Below the pieces are notes generated by a model that searched no databases, was not told the origin of the DNA, and worked only from the letters and a program-made list of their open reading frames with translations. Shown here piece after piece: positions 34,653 to 43,837 of a stretch of DNA of 64,000 bases. The position numbers and the translations under genes are program-made. Position 1 is the first letter of the stretch, and every line of letters starts with the position of its first letter. This DNA comes from Streptomyces sp. NBC_00353 (GTDB lineage Bacteria > Actinomycetota > Actinomycetes > Streptomycetales > Streptomycetaceae): the NCBI RefSeq assembly GCF_036108815.1, contig NZ_CP107985.1, positions 5,952,001 to 6,016,000 of the forward strand. The letters run 5' to 3'.

Positions 34653-34726
34653 GGGCCTGTGGCGCAGTCTGGTAGCGCACCTCGTTCGCATCGAGGGGGT
34701 CTGGGGTTCAAATCCCCACAGGTCCA
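34653..34726 (+). tRNA. tRNA-Ala (anticodon CGC)
   Basis: A complete 74-nt cloverleaf. The acceptor stem GGGCCTG/CAGGTCC includes the G3-U70 wobble pair that identifies alanine tRNAs. The D-stem is GCGC/GCGC, the anticodon stem CCTCG/CGAGG with loop TTCGCAT (anticodon CGC at 34687-34689), and the T-arm TGGGG-TTCAAAT-CCCCA. CCA is not fully encoded (A73 is followed by CCG). It reads GCG codons, common in this genome. Confidence 0.95.
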
Positions 34727-34736
34727 CCGCAGCTCA

Positions 34737-34771
34737 GAGCCCCTACCGGGGAAACCCGGTAGGGGCTCTTT
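34737..34771 (+). terminator. Intrinsic terminator of the tRNA-Ala gene
   Basis: A perfect 14-bp stem (34737-34750 with 34755-34768) closed by a GAAA tetraloop and followed by TTT, 10 bp after the tRNA. Confidence 0.9.
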
Positions 34772-34869
34772 GGCGTCGTGCGGCAGCGAGGTGCAGCGAC
34801 TGTGTCTGATCTTGTGCACCCAGGCGGACCGTCGCAGCAGCCGACCGCGCGGCGAAGGCTCGGGGACAG

Positions 34870-34911
34870 AAGGAGCCCCTGGCCGGCGGTGACACCGGCC
34901 AGGGGCTCCTT
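34870..34911 (-). terminator. Terminator of the ABC/phosphoesterase operon
   Basis: A perfect 17-bp stem (34870-34886 with 34895-34911) with an 8-nt loop lies 17 bp beyond the phosphoesterase stop. On the minus strand it reads as an intrinsic-type terminator. Confidence 0.85.
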
Positions 34912-34928
34912 GAGGCGATCCGGCTACG

Positions 34929-37694
34929 TCAGCCGTCGGACTCCGACGACGGGATGTAGGCGCCCGGCACGTCCTTCGGCGCGAAGATCTTGTTCTCGCC
35001 GGGGTACGGCTTCTTCCACTCGTGCGTCTCGTACCACGTGAAGTGGTTCATCTGCGCGGGATTCGCGAAGTCGGGCTTGGCGTCGGGTCCGGTCAGCCGC
35101 TGCTTCGACTTCCAGTCCGCCCACTTCGCCGCGAGAGCCTGCTTGTCCGCCGGCACCTTCGCCGACGGCGCAGGCGCTGCACCGGGGTTCTGCGGCGCCG
35201 GGGTGTCCAGGCCGCAGGCAGGCGGGGTCGCCAGACCCGCGGTCAGCGAGGTCCGGTTGGGCAGCGCCGTGAACGGCGTGAAGTCCGCCTTCTTGGTGAA
35301 CGCCCCACGCATCGGGCTGGCCGCGCTGTCCTTCTGGTTCATCGGGTGGATCCCGAGGATCTGCTCGATGGTCCGGATCATCGTGATCTGCGAGTAGTAG
35401 TGGCTGTCGACGGTGTCGTGCTGGGCCCAGGGGCTGATGATCTGGATCGGGGCTCGGTGGCCGTCGACGTGGTCGAGGCCGGCCTGGGAGTCGTCCTCGA
35501 CCACGAAGATCGCGGAGTCCTTCCAGTACGGGCTGTGCGAGATCGTGTCGACCATCTTGCCCACCGCGAGGTCGTTGTCCGCGACCTGAGCGGCCGCGTT
35601 CGCCGGACCACCGGTGTGGTCGCTGGAGAGCCAGAACATGTTCAGGTTCGCCGGCCCGTTCTTCTCGAAGTCACGCTTCCAGATCTCGGACCGGTAGACG
35701 TCCGGGACGCTGGTGTCGAACTTCGGGAAGCCGGACACCGACACGTCGTTGAGCGACGGGATCGGCGAGGACGAGTTCAGCTTGTAGGCGGTGTCCTGAC
35801 CGGTCGCGGCCATGTTCTTGGAGTCGCAGTACAGGTTCTGCCAGCTCGCGCCCGACGGCTTGGTCAGGAACTGCTGGAACTCACCGAAGTCCCGCACGGA
35901 CTTGCCGGCCGCCTGCGCACCGGTCCAGATGAAACCGGTCCGCTGGTGGCCGAGAGCGTCGTCCTCGGTGTCGTAGCTGCGCGCGTACTCACCGGCCGAG
36001 GACTCGGTGTACTCCGGGTTGTCGGCCTGCATCAGCCAGTTGTGCCCCTCGGCGGAGTTCGTGCCGATGTCGTACGTGTTGTCGTACAGCCCGAACTGCT
36101 TGGTCAGCGCGTGCTGGTTCGGCGTCACGTTCTCGCCGAACTGCGCCAGCGACGGGTCACCGTTGCCCTGCGGGATGTCACCGAAGACCTGGTCGTAGGT
36201 CCGGTTCTCCTTGACGATCAGGAAGACGTGCTTGATCGTCGAGGGGTCGCCGAGCCGCTGCGGGACCGGCACCGGCTTCGGGTGGCCCTTGCCCTTGCCC
36301 TTGCCCTTGGTCAGCGTGACCGCGCCGCCGTTCCAGCCGTTCTGCTTGAAGACCTTGGCCGTCTCGGACTTGATGACGCGGTCGTTCGGCAGCGTGAACC
36401 GCTGCACGCTCGACGTCGTGTCGTGGGTGCCGTGCCCGGCGCTGTTGGTGGGGCGACGGGCGTCGATACCACGGGTGTTGGAGACCAGCACCTCGTTGCC
36501 GACAGTGGCGATCTCTGCGGGGAAGTAGTCCGTCGGGAGCAGACCGACGTAGCTGACCGGCTCCTGCGGGGTCGTGTACCGGTAGACGGCGACCGCGTTG
36601 GCGCGGCCGAGCGTCACCAGCAGGTGACCGTCGTCGGTGAGCGTCACCGCGTCGGGCTCGTAGCCCACCGACGCCTCGGGCCACGGCTGGGTGGCGACGG
36701 TCTGCACGACCTTGTTTCTGGCGGTGTCGATGACCGACACGTCGTTGGTGGCGGTGTTGGTGACGAAGAGCGCCCCGTGCCTGGCGTACAGGGCGGTCGG
36801 GTGCAGACCGACGTCGATGCTCGCGACGGCAGCGGCCGGGTTCGCCAGGTCGATGACGCTGACCGTGCCGGTGGTGGTGGCAGCGGTCACCGGGCTGGCC
36901 GGCACCTGGGTGTTGTAGGAGTTGATCGTGGTGTCGCCGGGCTTCGCCGGACGCCCGCCCTCGTTGCTGACGTAGAGCTTGGTGCCGACCTTCACCATGT
37001 CACGCGGGGCGTTGCCCACCGCCCAGCTCTGCTGGACGGCCCCGGTCGCCGCGTCGATGGCGACCACCCGGTTCTGGCCGTTGACGGCGGAGTACACGGT
37101 GGAGCCGTCGGGCGAGAACACCGCCTCACCCACCAGCGCGTGCCTGGGCCCGTCCACCGGGATCTTGACGGACGTCGGGTTGGCGACACTGCCGTCCGGG
37201 TTCACGGTGAACTTGGTGTAGCCGTCGGTCTGGCCCAGCCACAGCTGCGAACCGTCGGGCGAGTACGTGGGGCCTTCCTGGCCCACGTCGTTGCCGCTGA
37301 TGCGTGGGTTCGCCGACGCGGAGTTGCCGACGAGTTGCTGCACCTTCCAGCTCTTCAGGTCCACGATGGACAGTGCCATCCCACCGTCGGTGACCGAGGC
37401 CGCGAGGTGGGTGCCGTCCGGGCTGACCGAGGACGACATGATCTTGCCGTTGTTCACGACGAGACGGTCGCCGAACGGGGCGATGTACTGGTCGCTGGAG
37501 ATGACCTGGCCCTGATCGGTGATCTGGCCGACCTGGTCGGTGCCGAACTGGTGCGTCTGGGCAAAAGCGGTGCCGGCGGCGACGACGGCGAGAGCGGTGA
37601 TGCCTGCCGTTGTCAGAGGTATCCGGCGGCCGATGCGTCCAGCGAGAAAGCCGGAATGCTCCTTCTCGACACGCCTGCGGCGTGTTACCTGCAT
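34929..37694 (-). CDS. Secreted YncE-like beta-propeller fused to alkaline-phosphatase-superfamily phosphoesterase
   Basis: This is a 921-aa protein. A charged N-terminus and hydrophobic segment (about 24-46) ending AQTH give a signal peptide or anchor. Residues about 50-440 carry repeated WD/YncE-type blades (SPDGTHLAASV, YSPDGSQLWLGQT, FSPDGSTVYSAVN, NTATNDVSVIDTARN). After a Lys/Gly-rich linker (KGKGKGKGH) comes a phosphoesterase domain with IVKENRTYDQVFGD and the metal-binding EDDSQAGLDHVDGHRAP. The ATG at 37694 follows AAGGGATA. It is the third gene after an ABC ATPase and permease. Substrate unknown; phospholipid or teichoic-acid-like phosphodiesters are possible. Confidence 0.85.
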   Translation of the reverse strand: MQVTRRRRVEKEHSGFLAGRIGRRIPLTTAGITALAVVAAGTAFAQTHQFGTDQVGQITDQGQVISSDQYIAPFGDRLVVNNGKIMSSSVSPDGTHLAASVTDGGMALSIVDLKSWKVQQLVGNSASANPRISGNDVGQEGPTYSPDGSQLWLGQTDGYTKFTVNPDGSVANPTSVKIPVDGPRHALVGEAVFSPDGSTVYSAVNGQNRVVAIDAATGAVQQSWAVGNAPRDMVKVGTKLYVSNEGGRPAKPGDTTINSYNTQVPASPVTAATTTGTVSVIDLANPAAAVASIDVGLHPTALYARHGALFVTNTATNDVSVIDTARNKVVQTVATQPWPEASVGYEPDAVTLTDDGHLLVTLGRANAVAVYRYTTPQEPVSYVGLLPTDYFPAEIATVGNEVLVSNTRGIDARRPTNSAGHGTHDTTSSVQRFTLPNDRVIKSETAKVFKQNGWNGGAVTLTKGKGKGKGHPKPVPVPQRLGDPSTIKHVFLIVKENRTYDQVFGDIPQGNGDPSLAQFGENVTPNQHALTKQFGLYDNTYDIGTNSAEGHNWLMQADNPEYTESSAGEYARSYDTEDDALGHQRTGFIWTGAQAAGKSVRDFGEFQQFLTKPSGASWQNLYCDSKNMAATGQDTAYKLNSSSPIPSLNDVSVSGFPKFDTSVPDVYRSEIWKRDFEKNGPANLNMFWLSSDHTGGPANAAAQVADNDLAVGKMVDTISHSPYWKDSAIFVVEDDSQAGLDHVDGHRAPIQIISPWAQHDTVDSHYYSQITMIRTIEQILGIHPMNQKDSAASPMRGAFTKKADFTPFTALPNRTSLTAGLATPPACGLDTPAPQNPGAAPAPSAKVPADKQALAAKWADWKSKQRLTGPDAKPDFANPAQMNHFTWYETHEWKKPYPGENKIFAPKDVPGAYIPSSESDG

Positions 37695-37698
37695 GGAG

Positions 37699-39057
37699 TT
37701 ATCCCTTCGGGGTGGTGGAGAGCAGCTCGACGTTGCCGTCGAACTGCCAGAGCGGGTTCGGTGCGTCTCCGATCGGGGTCCGGACCAGGAAGTAGCCGTT
37801 CACTTCCTTCGGTCCGTCGCCATCGGCCATGAACCGCCCGTCTGCGGTGACGTCGAGCTGGTAGATGGCTGTCCCCGCGGCCTCGACGCCGGGGAGATGC
37901 CAGGAGACGACGCAGCGCCAGTCGTTGCCCGGCCCCTGGCCGGCGACCTGGCCGCCGCCCTTGGTGCACGCCGCCGTGGTCCTCAGCTGGGCTTCGGTGA
38001 CGTCGGGGCGGTTGAGCTGCTCGGTCTGCATGCGGTAGAGGTGGGCGAATGCCGTGGCGACCGACCGCTGCACCTTGTCCTGCTCGATTCCGGAACCCAG
38101 GGACGGGGTCGCCCCGGCGACGACCGCGACCGTGGCGGCGACCAGTCCGACCAGCGGCAGGAGTCCGGTGGTGATCGCGCGGCGCCCGGAGCCGTCGTAG
38201 CTCGGGTTGGTGAAATCGCGCCGCAGGAAGAGCCGGTAGGCCAGCGCGGTCGCGGTCACGGCCCACACCAGGCTGACCACGATGCCGGTCAGGAGCGGGC
38301 CGAGCTGTGCCGGGCCGGTGAACAGACCGTTCCAGGCGATGAAGGCGTAGCTGGGCAGGGCGAGGCGTACGGCAACGGGCAGCGGCAGCATCTGGGCGAG
38401 CTGCATCGCGAGCGCGACGAGCGCGGGCAGCAGCAGTCCCATCGGTGACCGCCCCAGCGTGACGGACCCGAGTAGTCCGATCGCGGCGAGGGCAAGGGTC
38501 GGGGCGAGTACGCAGACCCAGGCGAGCAGGACATTGCCGGCGGCGTCCGCCGGGGTCAGCAGGTGGCCGTCGAGGCCGACCAGCGGCTGGTTGCCGACCG
38601 CCACGACCCCGCCGGCCGCGCTGGAACAGGCCAGCCCGGCCACGAGCAGCAGGATGACGGTGAGGCTGGCCAGTGCCTTCGCTGCGAAGATCCGTCGAGG
38701 CGACCGGACCGCCACGAGCAGGTGGCGCCAGGTGCCGAGCCGGTCCTCGGAGGCGAACACGTCGCCGGCGACCACCGAGGTCAGCAGCGGGAGCGCCCAG
38801 GTGCCCGCGAAACCGAGTATCACCAGCGGTCCGGCCCACCCCGTGGCGTGCATCCAGCGACCGAAGAGGGTGTCGACGGGGAGCGTGCCCTGCTGGCTGA
38901 CGGCGGCGACGAAGAGCGCCGGCACGATCCAGCAGGCGAGGACCAGCAAGCGGATCCGCCATTGCGAGACCAGCTTGACCAGCTCGAAGCGGTAGCCGCG
39001 CGGAATCGAGACGCGGCGGGCACTGGCAACGTTGTCGTGGGCGAGGGTCGCGGTCAT
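37699..39057 (-). CDS. ABC transporter permease with extracytoplasmic C-terminal domain
   Basis: This is a 452-aa protein. About eight hydrophobic segments occupy residues 35-320, in the style of ABC-2-type permeases. Residues about 325-452 are soluble and lie beyond the last membrane segment. They contain two cysteines (in TTAACTKGGG and DWRCVVSWHLPG), suggesting a disulfide, and end in FDGNVELLST. The ATG overlaps the ATPase stop (ATGA) and its stop is 4 bp from the phosphoesterase start, so the three genes form one transcript. The fused outside domain suggests contact with the secreted phosphoesterase or with the exported substrate. Confidence 0.8.
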   Translation of the reverse strand: MTATLAHDNVASARRVSIPRGYRFELVKLVSQWRIRLLVLACWIVPALFVAAVSQQGTLPVDTLFGRWMHATGWAGPLVILGFAGTWALPLLTSVVAGDVFASEDRLGTWRHLLVAVRSPRRIFAAKALASLTVILLLVAGLACSSAAGGVVAVGNQPLVGLDGHLLTPADAAGNVLLAWVCVLAPTLALAAIGLLGSVTLGRSPMGLLLPALVALAMQLAQMLPLPVAVRLALPSYAFIAWNGLFTGPAQLGPLLTGIVVSLVWAVTATALAYRLFLRRDFTNPSYDGSGRRAITTGLLPLVGLVAATVAVVAGATPSLGSGIEQDKVQRSVATAFAHLYRMQTEQLNRPDVTEAQLRTTAACTKGGGQVAGQGPGNDWRCVVSWHLPGVEAAGTAIYQLDVTADGRFMADGDGPKEVNGYFLVRTPIGDAPNPLWQFDGNVELLSTTPKG

Positions 39058-39995
39058 CGGCCGGCCTCCTGCTGCTCGGTGAGGGCGAGGAACGCTGCTT
39101 CGAGCGGCGACACCACGGGTGCGAGCTCGCGCAACGCGAGGCCCGCGCGGACGAGCTGCACCACGAGTTCGTCGAGGGCCGGCATCAGGGCGCGCACGAC
39201 GAGTACCTCGGCGTCGTTCCGTGCCCCGGTGTCGTCGACGACCCGGATCCCGGCCGTGTCGGCAGCCAGCCGTCGGGCGGCCTGCGGATCGGAGGTCAGC
39301 AGCCGGTAGTCGAGTTCACGGTTCTCCGCGGCCAGCTTGCTCAACGGGCCGGAGAAGACGACCCGTCCGGTGGCGAGGATGGTGACCTCGGAGCAGAGCG
39401 CCTCGAGGTCGTCCATGCGGTGGCTCGAGAGCACGACGCCGGTCCCGTCCGTCGCGAGCCGGCTGAGGACCCCGTGGACCTGTTTCTTTCCTGCCGGGTC
39501 GAGGCCGTTGGAAGGTTCGTCGAGCACGAGCAGCCGGGGCTTGGTGAGCAGGGCGGCGGCGAGGCCGAGTCGCTGACGCATGCCGAGGGAGAAGCCGCGG
39601 GTACGGTCGTCGGCGACATCGGTGAGCCCGACCTGGTCGAGCACGTCGTCGATCCCCGTTGTCCGCGCGTCGTGGCCGCGCAGAGCGGCCAGCGCGGCAA
39701 GGTTCTGCCGAGCGGTGAGTGAGGGATAGAGACCGGGCCCGTCCACGAAGCCGGCGACACCGTCGGGAGCGGCGAGCGCCCGCCCGACCGGCGTACCCAG
39801 GATCTCGAGGCGGCCGCTGTCGGCGACGGCCAGGCCCAGCAGAAGGCCGAGCAATGTCGTCTTGCCGGCGCCGTTCGGTCCGACCAGGCCGTGGATCTGC
39901 CCCTGCGCCACATCCAGATCGATGCCGTCGAGTGCGACGACGTCGCCGAAACACTTGGTGATCCCACGAGCCCGGGCCGCGAGGAGTGTGTCCAT
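39054..39995 (-). CDS. ABC transporter ATP-binding protein
   Basis: This is a 313-aa ATPase. Walker A is GPNGAGKTT (about 39-47), the signature FSLGMRQRLGLA, Walker B LLVLDEPSNGLDP, and the H-loop SSHRMDD. A C-terminal extension of about 90 residues is typical of CcmA/NatA-like ATPases working with ABC-2 permeases. The ATG at 39995 follows GAAGGAA. A palindrome CTTTCGAAAG lies just upstream at 40005-40014. It is the first gene of the three-gene unit. Confidence 0.9.
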   Translation of the reverse strand: MDTLLAARARGITKCFGDVVALDGIDLDVAQGQIHGLVGPNGAGKTTLLGLLLGLAVADSGRLEILGTPVGRALAAPDGVAGFVDGPGLYPSLTARQNLAALAALRGHDARTTGIDDVLDQVGLTDVADDRTRGFSLGMRQRLGLAAALLTKPRLLVLDEPSNGLDPAGKKQVHGVLSRLATDGTGVVLSSHRMDDLEALCSEVTILATGRVVFSGPLSKLAAENRELDYRLLTSDPQAARRLAADTAGIRVVDDTGARNDAEVLVVRALMPALDELVVQLVRAGLALRELAPVVSPLEAAFLALTEQQEAGR

Positions 39996-40326
39996 GAGTT
40001 CCTTCTTTCGAAAGCCTCAAGAAACTTAGGGGCGGCACACAACGCAGGCAGGGACAGCTGGTTGAACGTTGACGGAACGGGAGGTGGTCGGGGTCCGCGG
40101 CGCCGATTGCCGGTGGTCCGTAACTCACGGCTCGTCACAGCCACCGCCGTCCAGGCCTCCGGCCCCGGCTGATCGCGCGGAGAACAGTGGTCCGTACAAC
40201 GGTCGAACTCCGCTTCGCCTAGGCTGTTTTCGATCGCCCCGCCCACCAGGTGCTCCCCTCGTGGTGACCTCGCGGCAGGACGAGCCGCAGTTTCCCGCCC
40301 GCGATTCCCGTACGGAGGAGCGTCCT
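39996..40326. other. Divergent gene-free region between ABC and methyltransferase genes
   Basis: These 331 bp hold no convincing gene. The palindrome CTTTCGAAAG (40005-40014) abuts the ATPase ribosome-binding site on the minus strand and could be an operator. The rest is ordinary GC-rich sequence that must carry two divergent promoters. Confidence 0.55.
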
Positions 40327-41112
40327 GTGACGGCCGGCCCGCTCAACCCCCAGATCGACACCAGCAAACCCCACCCGGCGCGCGTCTACGACTGGTTGCT
40401 CGGCGGCAAGGACAATTACCCGGTCGATCAGACGGTGGGGGAGAAACTGCCCCCGGAGGCGCGGGCCAATGCGGCGCGGAACCGGGCATTCATGCACCGG
40501 GCCTCCGCCTGGCTGGCGCACCGGGGCGTCGATCAGTTCCTCGACGTCGGGACCGGTATTCCCACCTCGCCGAACCTGCACCAGATCGTCCAGGCGATCA
40601 TGCCCACGGCCCGGATCGTCTACGCGGACAACGACCCCATCGTTCTGCGTCATGCGGAGGCGCTGCTCGTCAGCAGCCCCGAAGGGGCCACCGACTACAT
40701 CCACGCGGATGTGCGGAAGCCGGAGCTGATCCTCGAACGAGCCCGTGAACTGCTGGACTTCGACAGGCCCATCGCCCTGTCCCTGATCGCGCTCATGCAT
40801 TTCCTGCCCGACGACCAGGACCCGTACGGCATCACCCGCACCCTGGTGGACGCCCTGCCGTCGGGCAGCTATCTGGTCCTGTCGCACGGTACGGCCGACC
40901 AGCATCCGGAGCTACGCGCCGAGACCGAGGCCGCGTACAAGAAGGGCGCCATCGCGCTGCGGATGCGCACGCGCAGTGAGGTCGAGCCGTTCTTCGACGG
41001 TCTGGACCTCATCGCGCCGGGGCTGGTGCCGGCTGCGGAGTGGTACCAGGAGGAGCCGGCTCCGGAGAACGAACGGAGCGGATTCTACGTGGGTGTTGCG
41101 CGCGTGAAGTGA
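40327..41112 (+). CDS. SAM-dependent methyltransferase, DUF574 (PF04672) type
   Basis: This is a 261-aa protein with the typical actinobacterial DUF574 start (IDTSKPHPARVYDWLLGGKDNYPVD). A SAM-binding region FLDVGTGIPTSPNLH (about 72-86) and VYADNDPIVLRHAEALL follow. The GTG at 40327 follows GGAGGAG. Streptomycetes carry many such paralogues. The family fold is clear but targets are unknown. Confidence 0.85.
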   Translation: MTAGPLNPQIDTSKPHPARVYDWLLGGKDNYPVDQTVGEKLPPEARANAARNRAFMHRASAWLAHRGVDQFLDVGTGIPTSPNLHQIVQAIMPTARIVYADNDPIVLRHAEALLVSSPEGATDYIHADVRKPELILERARELLDFDRPIALSLIALMHFLPDDQDPYGITRTLVDALPSGSYLVLSHGTADQHPELRAETEAAYKKGAIALRMRTRSEVEPFFDGLDLIAPGLVPAAEWYQEEPAPENERSGFYVGVARVK

Positions 41113-41316
41113 GCGGAGCAGGTGGTGTCGATGCCCTTCGGCGGACGCGCCCGGACCTCTTTCTCCGCGTGGCTGCACAGCAGTTCGCCATGGTGGTCGA
41201 ACGGGGTGGCCGCCCGGATGCCGTTGAGGCGGACGCCGGCCACGCGATGGCCGGAGCCGGGTACCGTCCGGGATGATCGCAGGGGCGTAAGGAACGGCGA
41301 ACCCAGGGGGATCGGC

Positions 41317-42117
41317 ATGGAGTTCAGCACGAAGAGCGGCACCACCATCGCGTACGACGACCGGGGACCCTCCGACGGTCCGGCCGTCGTTCTCGTCCAC
41401 GGTCATCCGTTCAACCGGACGATGTGGAACCCGCAGGCCGAAGCGGTGGAGCGGGCCGGTCACCGGGTGATCGTGCCGGATCTGCGCGGATACGGGGAGA
41501 GCACCGTGGTGCCGGGCCGGGCCCTGCTCGCGGACTTCGCCGACGACATCGCCGCGCTCCTCGACCATCTCGGTGTCGAACGGGCCGCGGTCGCCGGCCT
41601 GTCCATGGGCGGACAGATCGCCATGGAGTTCCATCGCCTGCACCGCGCCCGGGTCTCCGCGCTGGTCCTCGCCGACACCTCCCCGGTCGCCGAGACCGAG
41701 GACGGCAAGGCCTTCCGCAACCGGATGGCCGACCGGCTGCTCGCCGAGGGTCTGGACGGGTACGCGGACGAGGTGATCGACAAGATGATCGCCCCGTACA
41801 ACGTCACCGGGCTGCCGGACGTCGCCGCGCACGTCCTCGCCATGATGCGCACGACCGCTCCCGAAGGGGCTGCGGCGGCTCTGCGGGGCCGGGCCGAGCG
41901 GCCCGACTACCGGGAGTCGCTCGCCGGGGCCGAGGTGCCGGTGCTGATCGTGGTGGGTGCGGACGACACGTACACGCCGGTCGCGGACGCCGAGGCCATG
42001 CACCGGCTGATTCCGCAATCCGCGCTCGTCGTCGTCGACCGCGCCGGGCACCTGCCGAACCTGGAGCGGCCGGAGCGGTTCAACGCCGCGCTGCTCGGGT
42101 TCCTCGGAAGGCTCTAG
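41317..42117 (+). CDS. Alpha/beta-hydrolase
   Basis: This is a 266-aa single-domain hydrolase. The oxyanion-hole segment is LVHGHPFNRTMW, the nucleophile elbow GLSMGGQ (Ser about 96), the acid in VVGADDTYTP and the final His in DRAGHLPNLERP. The ATG at 41317 follows AGGGGG. It stands alone and converges with a GNAT gene 19 bp away. Esterase, lactonase or haloperoxidase-like activity are all possible. Confidence 0.85.
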   Translation: MEFSTKSGTTIAYDDRGPSDGPAVVLVHGHPFNRTMWNPQAEAVERAGHRVIVPDLRGYGESTVVPGRALLADFADDIAALLDHLGVERAAVAGLSMGGQIAMEFHRLHRARVSALVLADTSPVAETEDGKAFRNRMADRLLAEGLDGYADEVIDKMIAPYNVTGLPDVAAHVLAMMRTTAPEGAAAALRGRAERPDYRESLAGAEVPVLIVVGADDTYTPVADAEAMHRLIPQSALVVVDRAGHLPNLERPERFNAALLGFLGRL

Positions 42118-42136
42118 ACCAGGGCAGAAGCCTGGA

Positions 42137-42622
42137 TCACGACTCCTGGAGCGGTTTGGCGAAGCAGAGGCTGCTCTCGTAGGTGCGGTAGTAGCCGAAC
42201 TTCTCGCAGGGGGTGTAACCGCTGGAGGTGTACAGCGCGATGGCCTCCGGTTGCTGGTTGCCGGTCTCCAGCACCATCCGGGTGCGGCCCGCCGCCCGTG
42301 CGTCCGCTTCGAGGGCGGCGAGGATACGGCGGGCCAGACCCTGTCCGCGGCCATCCCGGGTCACGAACATCCGCTTGAGCTCGGCGTCGCCGTCGGAGTA
42401 GCCCTCGTCGTTCCGGTCCTGCGTGCGCCAGCCGCCGGTGGCGACCGGTGTGCCCGACTCGTCGTAGGCGAGCAGATACAGACCGTTCGGCGGCCGGAAC
42501 ATCGACGGGTCGAGCGGTGTGACATCGCCCTCGTCCCCGTAGCGCTCGGCGTACTCGAGCTGCACCTCGTCGTTGAGTTTGACGGCGTCGGGGTGGTCGA
42601 AGGACCGGGACTGGATATACAT
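42137..42622 (-). CDS. GNAT-family acetyltransferase
   Basis: This is a 161-aa protein with the acetyl-CoA motif VTRDGRGQGLARRILAALEADARA and the following LETGNQQPEAIALYTSSGYTPCEKFG. ATG 42622 is preferred by family length; ATG 42631 and GTG 42649 are in frame, and none has a clear ribosome-binding site. Its start region is only 50 bp from the divergent exonuclease III start, with an 8-bp palindrome TACATGTA (42634-42641) between. Substrate unknown. Confidence 0.8.
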   Translation of the reverse strand: MYIQSRSFDHPDAVKLNDEVQLEYAERYGDEGDVTPLDPSMFRPPNGLYLLAYDESGTPVATGGWRTQDRNDEGYSDGDAELKRMFVTRDGRGQGLARRILAALEADARAAGRTRMVLETGNQQPEAIALYTSSGYTPCEKFGYYRTYESSLCFAKPLQES

Positions 42623-42672
42623 GCGGAACATGGTACATGTATGCGGCACCTGGTAATCGGTATTGTGCCGGG

Positions 42673-43488
42673 ATGCTCACCGTGACCAGCGTAAATGTGA
42701 ACGGACTCCGCGCCGCCGCGAAGAAGGGCTTCATCGAGTGGCTGGCGCAGACCGACGCCGATGTGATCTGCCTGCAGGAGGTGCGGGCCGAGCCGCAGCA
42801 GCTTGCCGCGGAGGTGCGTGAGCCCGACGGCTGGCACACCGTGCACGCACCCGCCGCCGCCAAGGGGCGGGCCGGGGTCTCGCTCTACACACGCCGGGCG
42901 CCGGAGCGGGTGCAGATCGGGTTCGGCGGGTTCGGGGACGCCGGGAGCGAGGAGTTCGACGACAGCGGCCGGTACGTCGAGGTCGACCTGCCCGGTGTGA
43001 CGGTGGCGAGCCTGTATCTGCCCTCCGGTGAGGTCGGCACGGAGCGGCAGGACGAGAAGGAGCGCTTCATGGGCGCGTTCCTGTCGTACCTCAAGGGGCT
43101 CAGGGTGCGGGCCGCGGCCGACGGCCGCGAGGTGCTGGTGTGCGGTGACTGGAACATCGCCCACCAGGAGGTCGACCTGAAGAACTGGAAGGGCAACAAG
43201 AAGAACTCCGGCTTCCTGCCGGAGGAGCGGGAGTGGCTGACCCGGGTCTTCGACGAGGCCGCATACGTCGATGTGGTGCGGGCGCTCCACCCGGACGAGG
43301 AAGGGCCGTACTCCTGGTGGTCCTACCGGGGGCGGGCCTTCGACAACGACACGGGCTGGCGCATCGACTACCAGGTGGCCACGCCCGGTCTCGCCGGGCG
43401 TGCGGTGAAGGCGTGGGTCGAGCGGGCCGCCACGCATGGCGAGCGGTGGAGCGACCACGCGCCGGTGACGGCCGTCTTCAACCTGTGA
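42673..43488 (+). CDS. xth: Exodeoxyribonuclease III / AP endonuclease
   Basis: This is a 271-aa protein of the ExoIII family. Catalytic landmarks are SVNVNGLRAA at the N-terminus, the metal-binding Glu in CLQEVRAE, GDWNIAHQEVDL, RIDYQVAT and the C-terminal SDHAPVTAVF. It acts on abasic sites in base-excision repair. The ATG at 42673 gives the standard N-terminus. Its last 11 bp overlap the end of the converging DUF2087 gene. Confidence 0.95.
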   Translation: MLTVTSVNVNGLRAAAKKGFIEWLAQTDADVICLQEVRAEPQQLAAEVREPDGWHTVHAPAAAKGRAGVSLYTRRAPERVQIGFGGFGDAGSEEFDDSGRYVEVDLPGVTVASLYLPSGEVGTERQDEKERFMGAFLSYLKGLRVRAAADGREVLVCGDWNIAHQEVDLKNWKGNKKNSGFLPEEREWLTRVFDEAAYVDVVRALHPDEEGPYSWWSYRGRAFDNDTGWRIDYQVATPGLAGRAVKAWVERAATHGERWSDHAPVTAVFNL

Positions 43489-43759
43489 GGGTGCGGCGGT
43501 AGCTGCTGCCGTCCTTGGGGCGGGTCAGCAGGCCCGCCACCACCAGATAGCGGCGCAGCGCCGAGTAGTCGTCGTGCACCGTCAGCAGTGCCTCGTTGAC
43601 CTCGCGCTCGCTGTACGTGCGGTCCGGCTCGAACAGCGTCCGGGTGAGGTGCACGAGCAGCTGTTCGCGGCGGGCCGGCTTGCGGGGGATCGCGGTCAGC
43701 CGACCGCGGGAGAACAGGGCGGCGACCCCGTGTGAACTGCTCGGATCGTTGTCAGGCAT
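43478..43759 (-). CDS. DUF2087-type small protein
   Basis: This is a 93-aa protein. The domain is seen in LTAIPRKPARREQLLVHLTRTLFEPDRTYSEREVNEALL and DYSALRRYLVVAGLLTRPKDGSSYRR, the DUF2087 pattern, which in other proteins is attached to helix-turn-helix or ArsR regulators. It resembles a small winged-helix fold. ATG 43759 is chosen over a start at 43795 by family length. Function unknown. Confidence 0.75.
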   Translation of the reverse strand: MPDNDPSSSHGVAALFSRGRLTAIPRKPARREQLLVHLTRTLFEPDRTYSEREVNEALLTVHDDYSALRRYLVVAGLLTRPKDGSSYRRTLTG

Positions 43760-43837
43760 GGGCGGAAGCCTGACGCACGGGGCGGGTGCGGGCAATGCAA
43801 TTTCGGGTGACGGCTCCGAGGGTGACGGCTGCGAGGG

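Noticed and set aside
34653..40326. Integrated mobile element at tRNA-Ala
   Set aside because: No integrase, excisionase or visible copy of the tRNA 3' end was found before the methyltransferase gene, so an element cannot be claimed.
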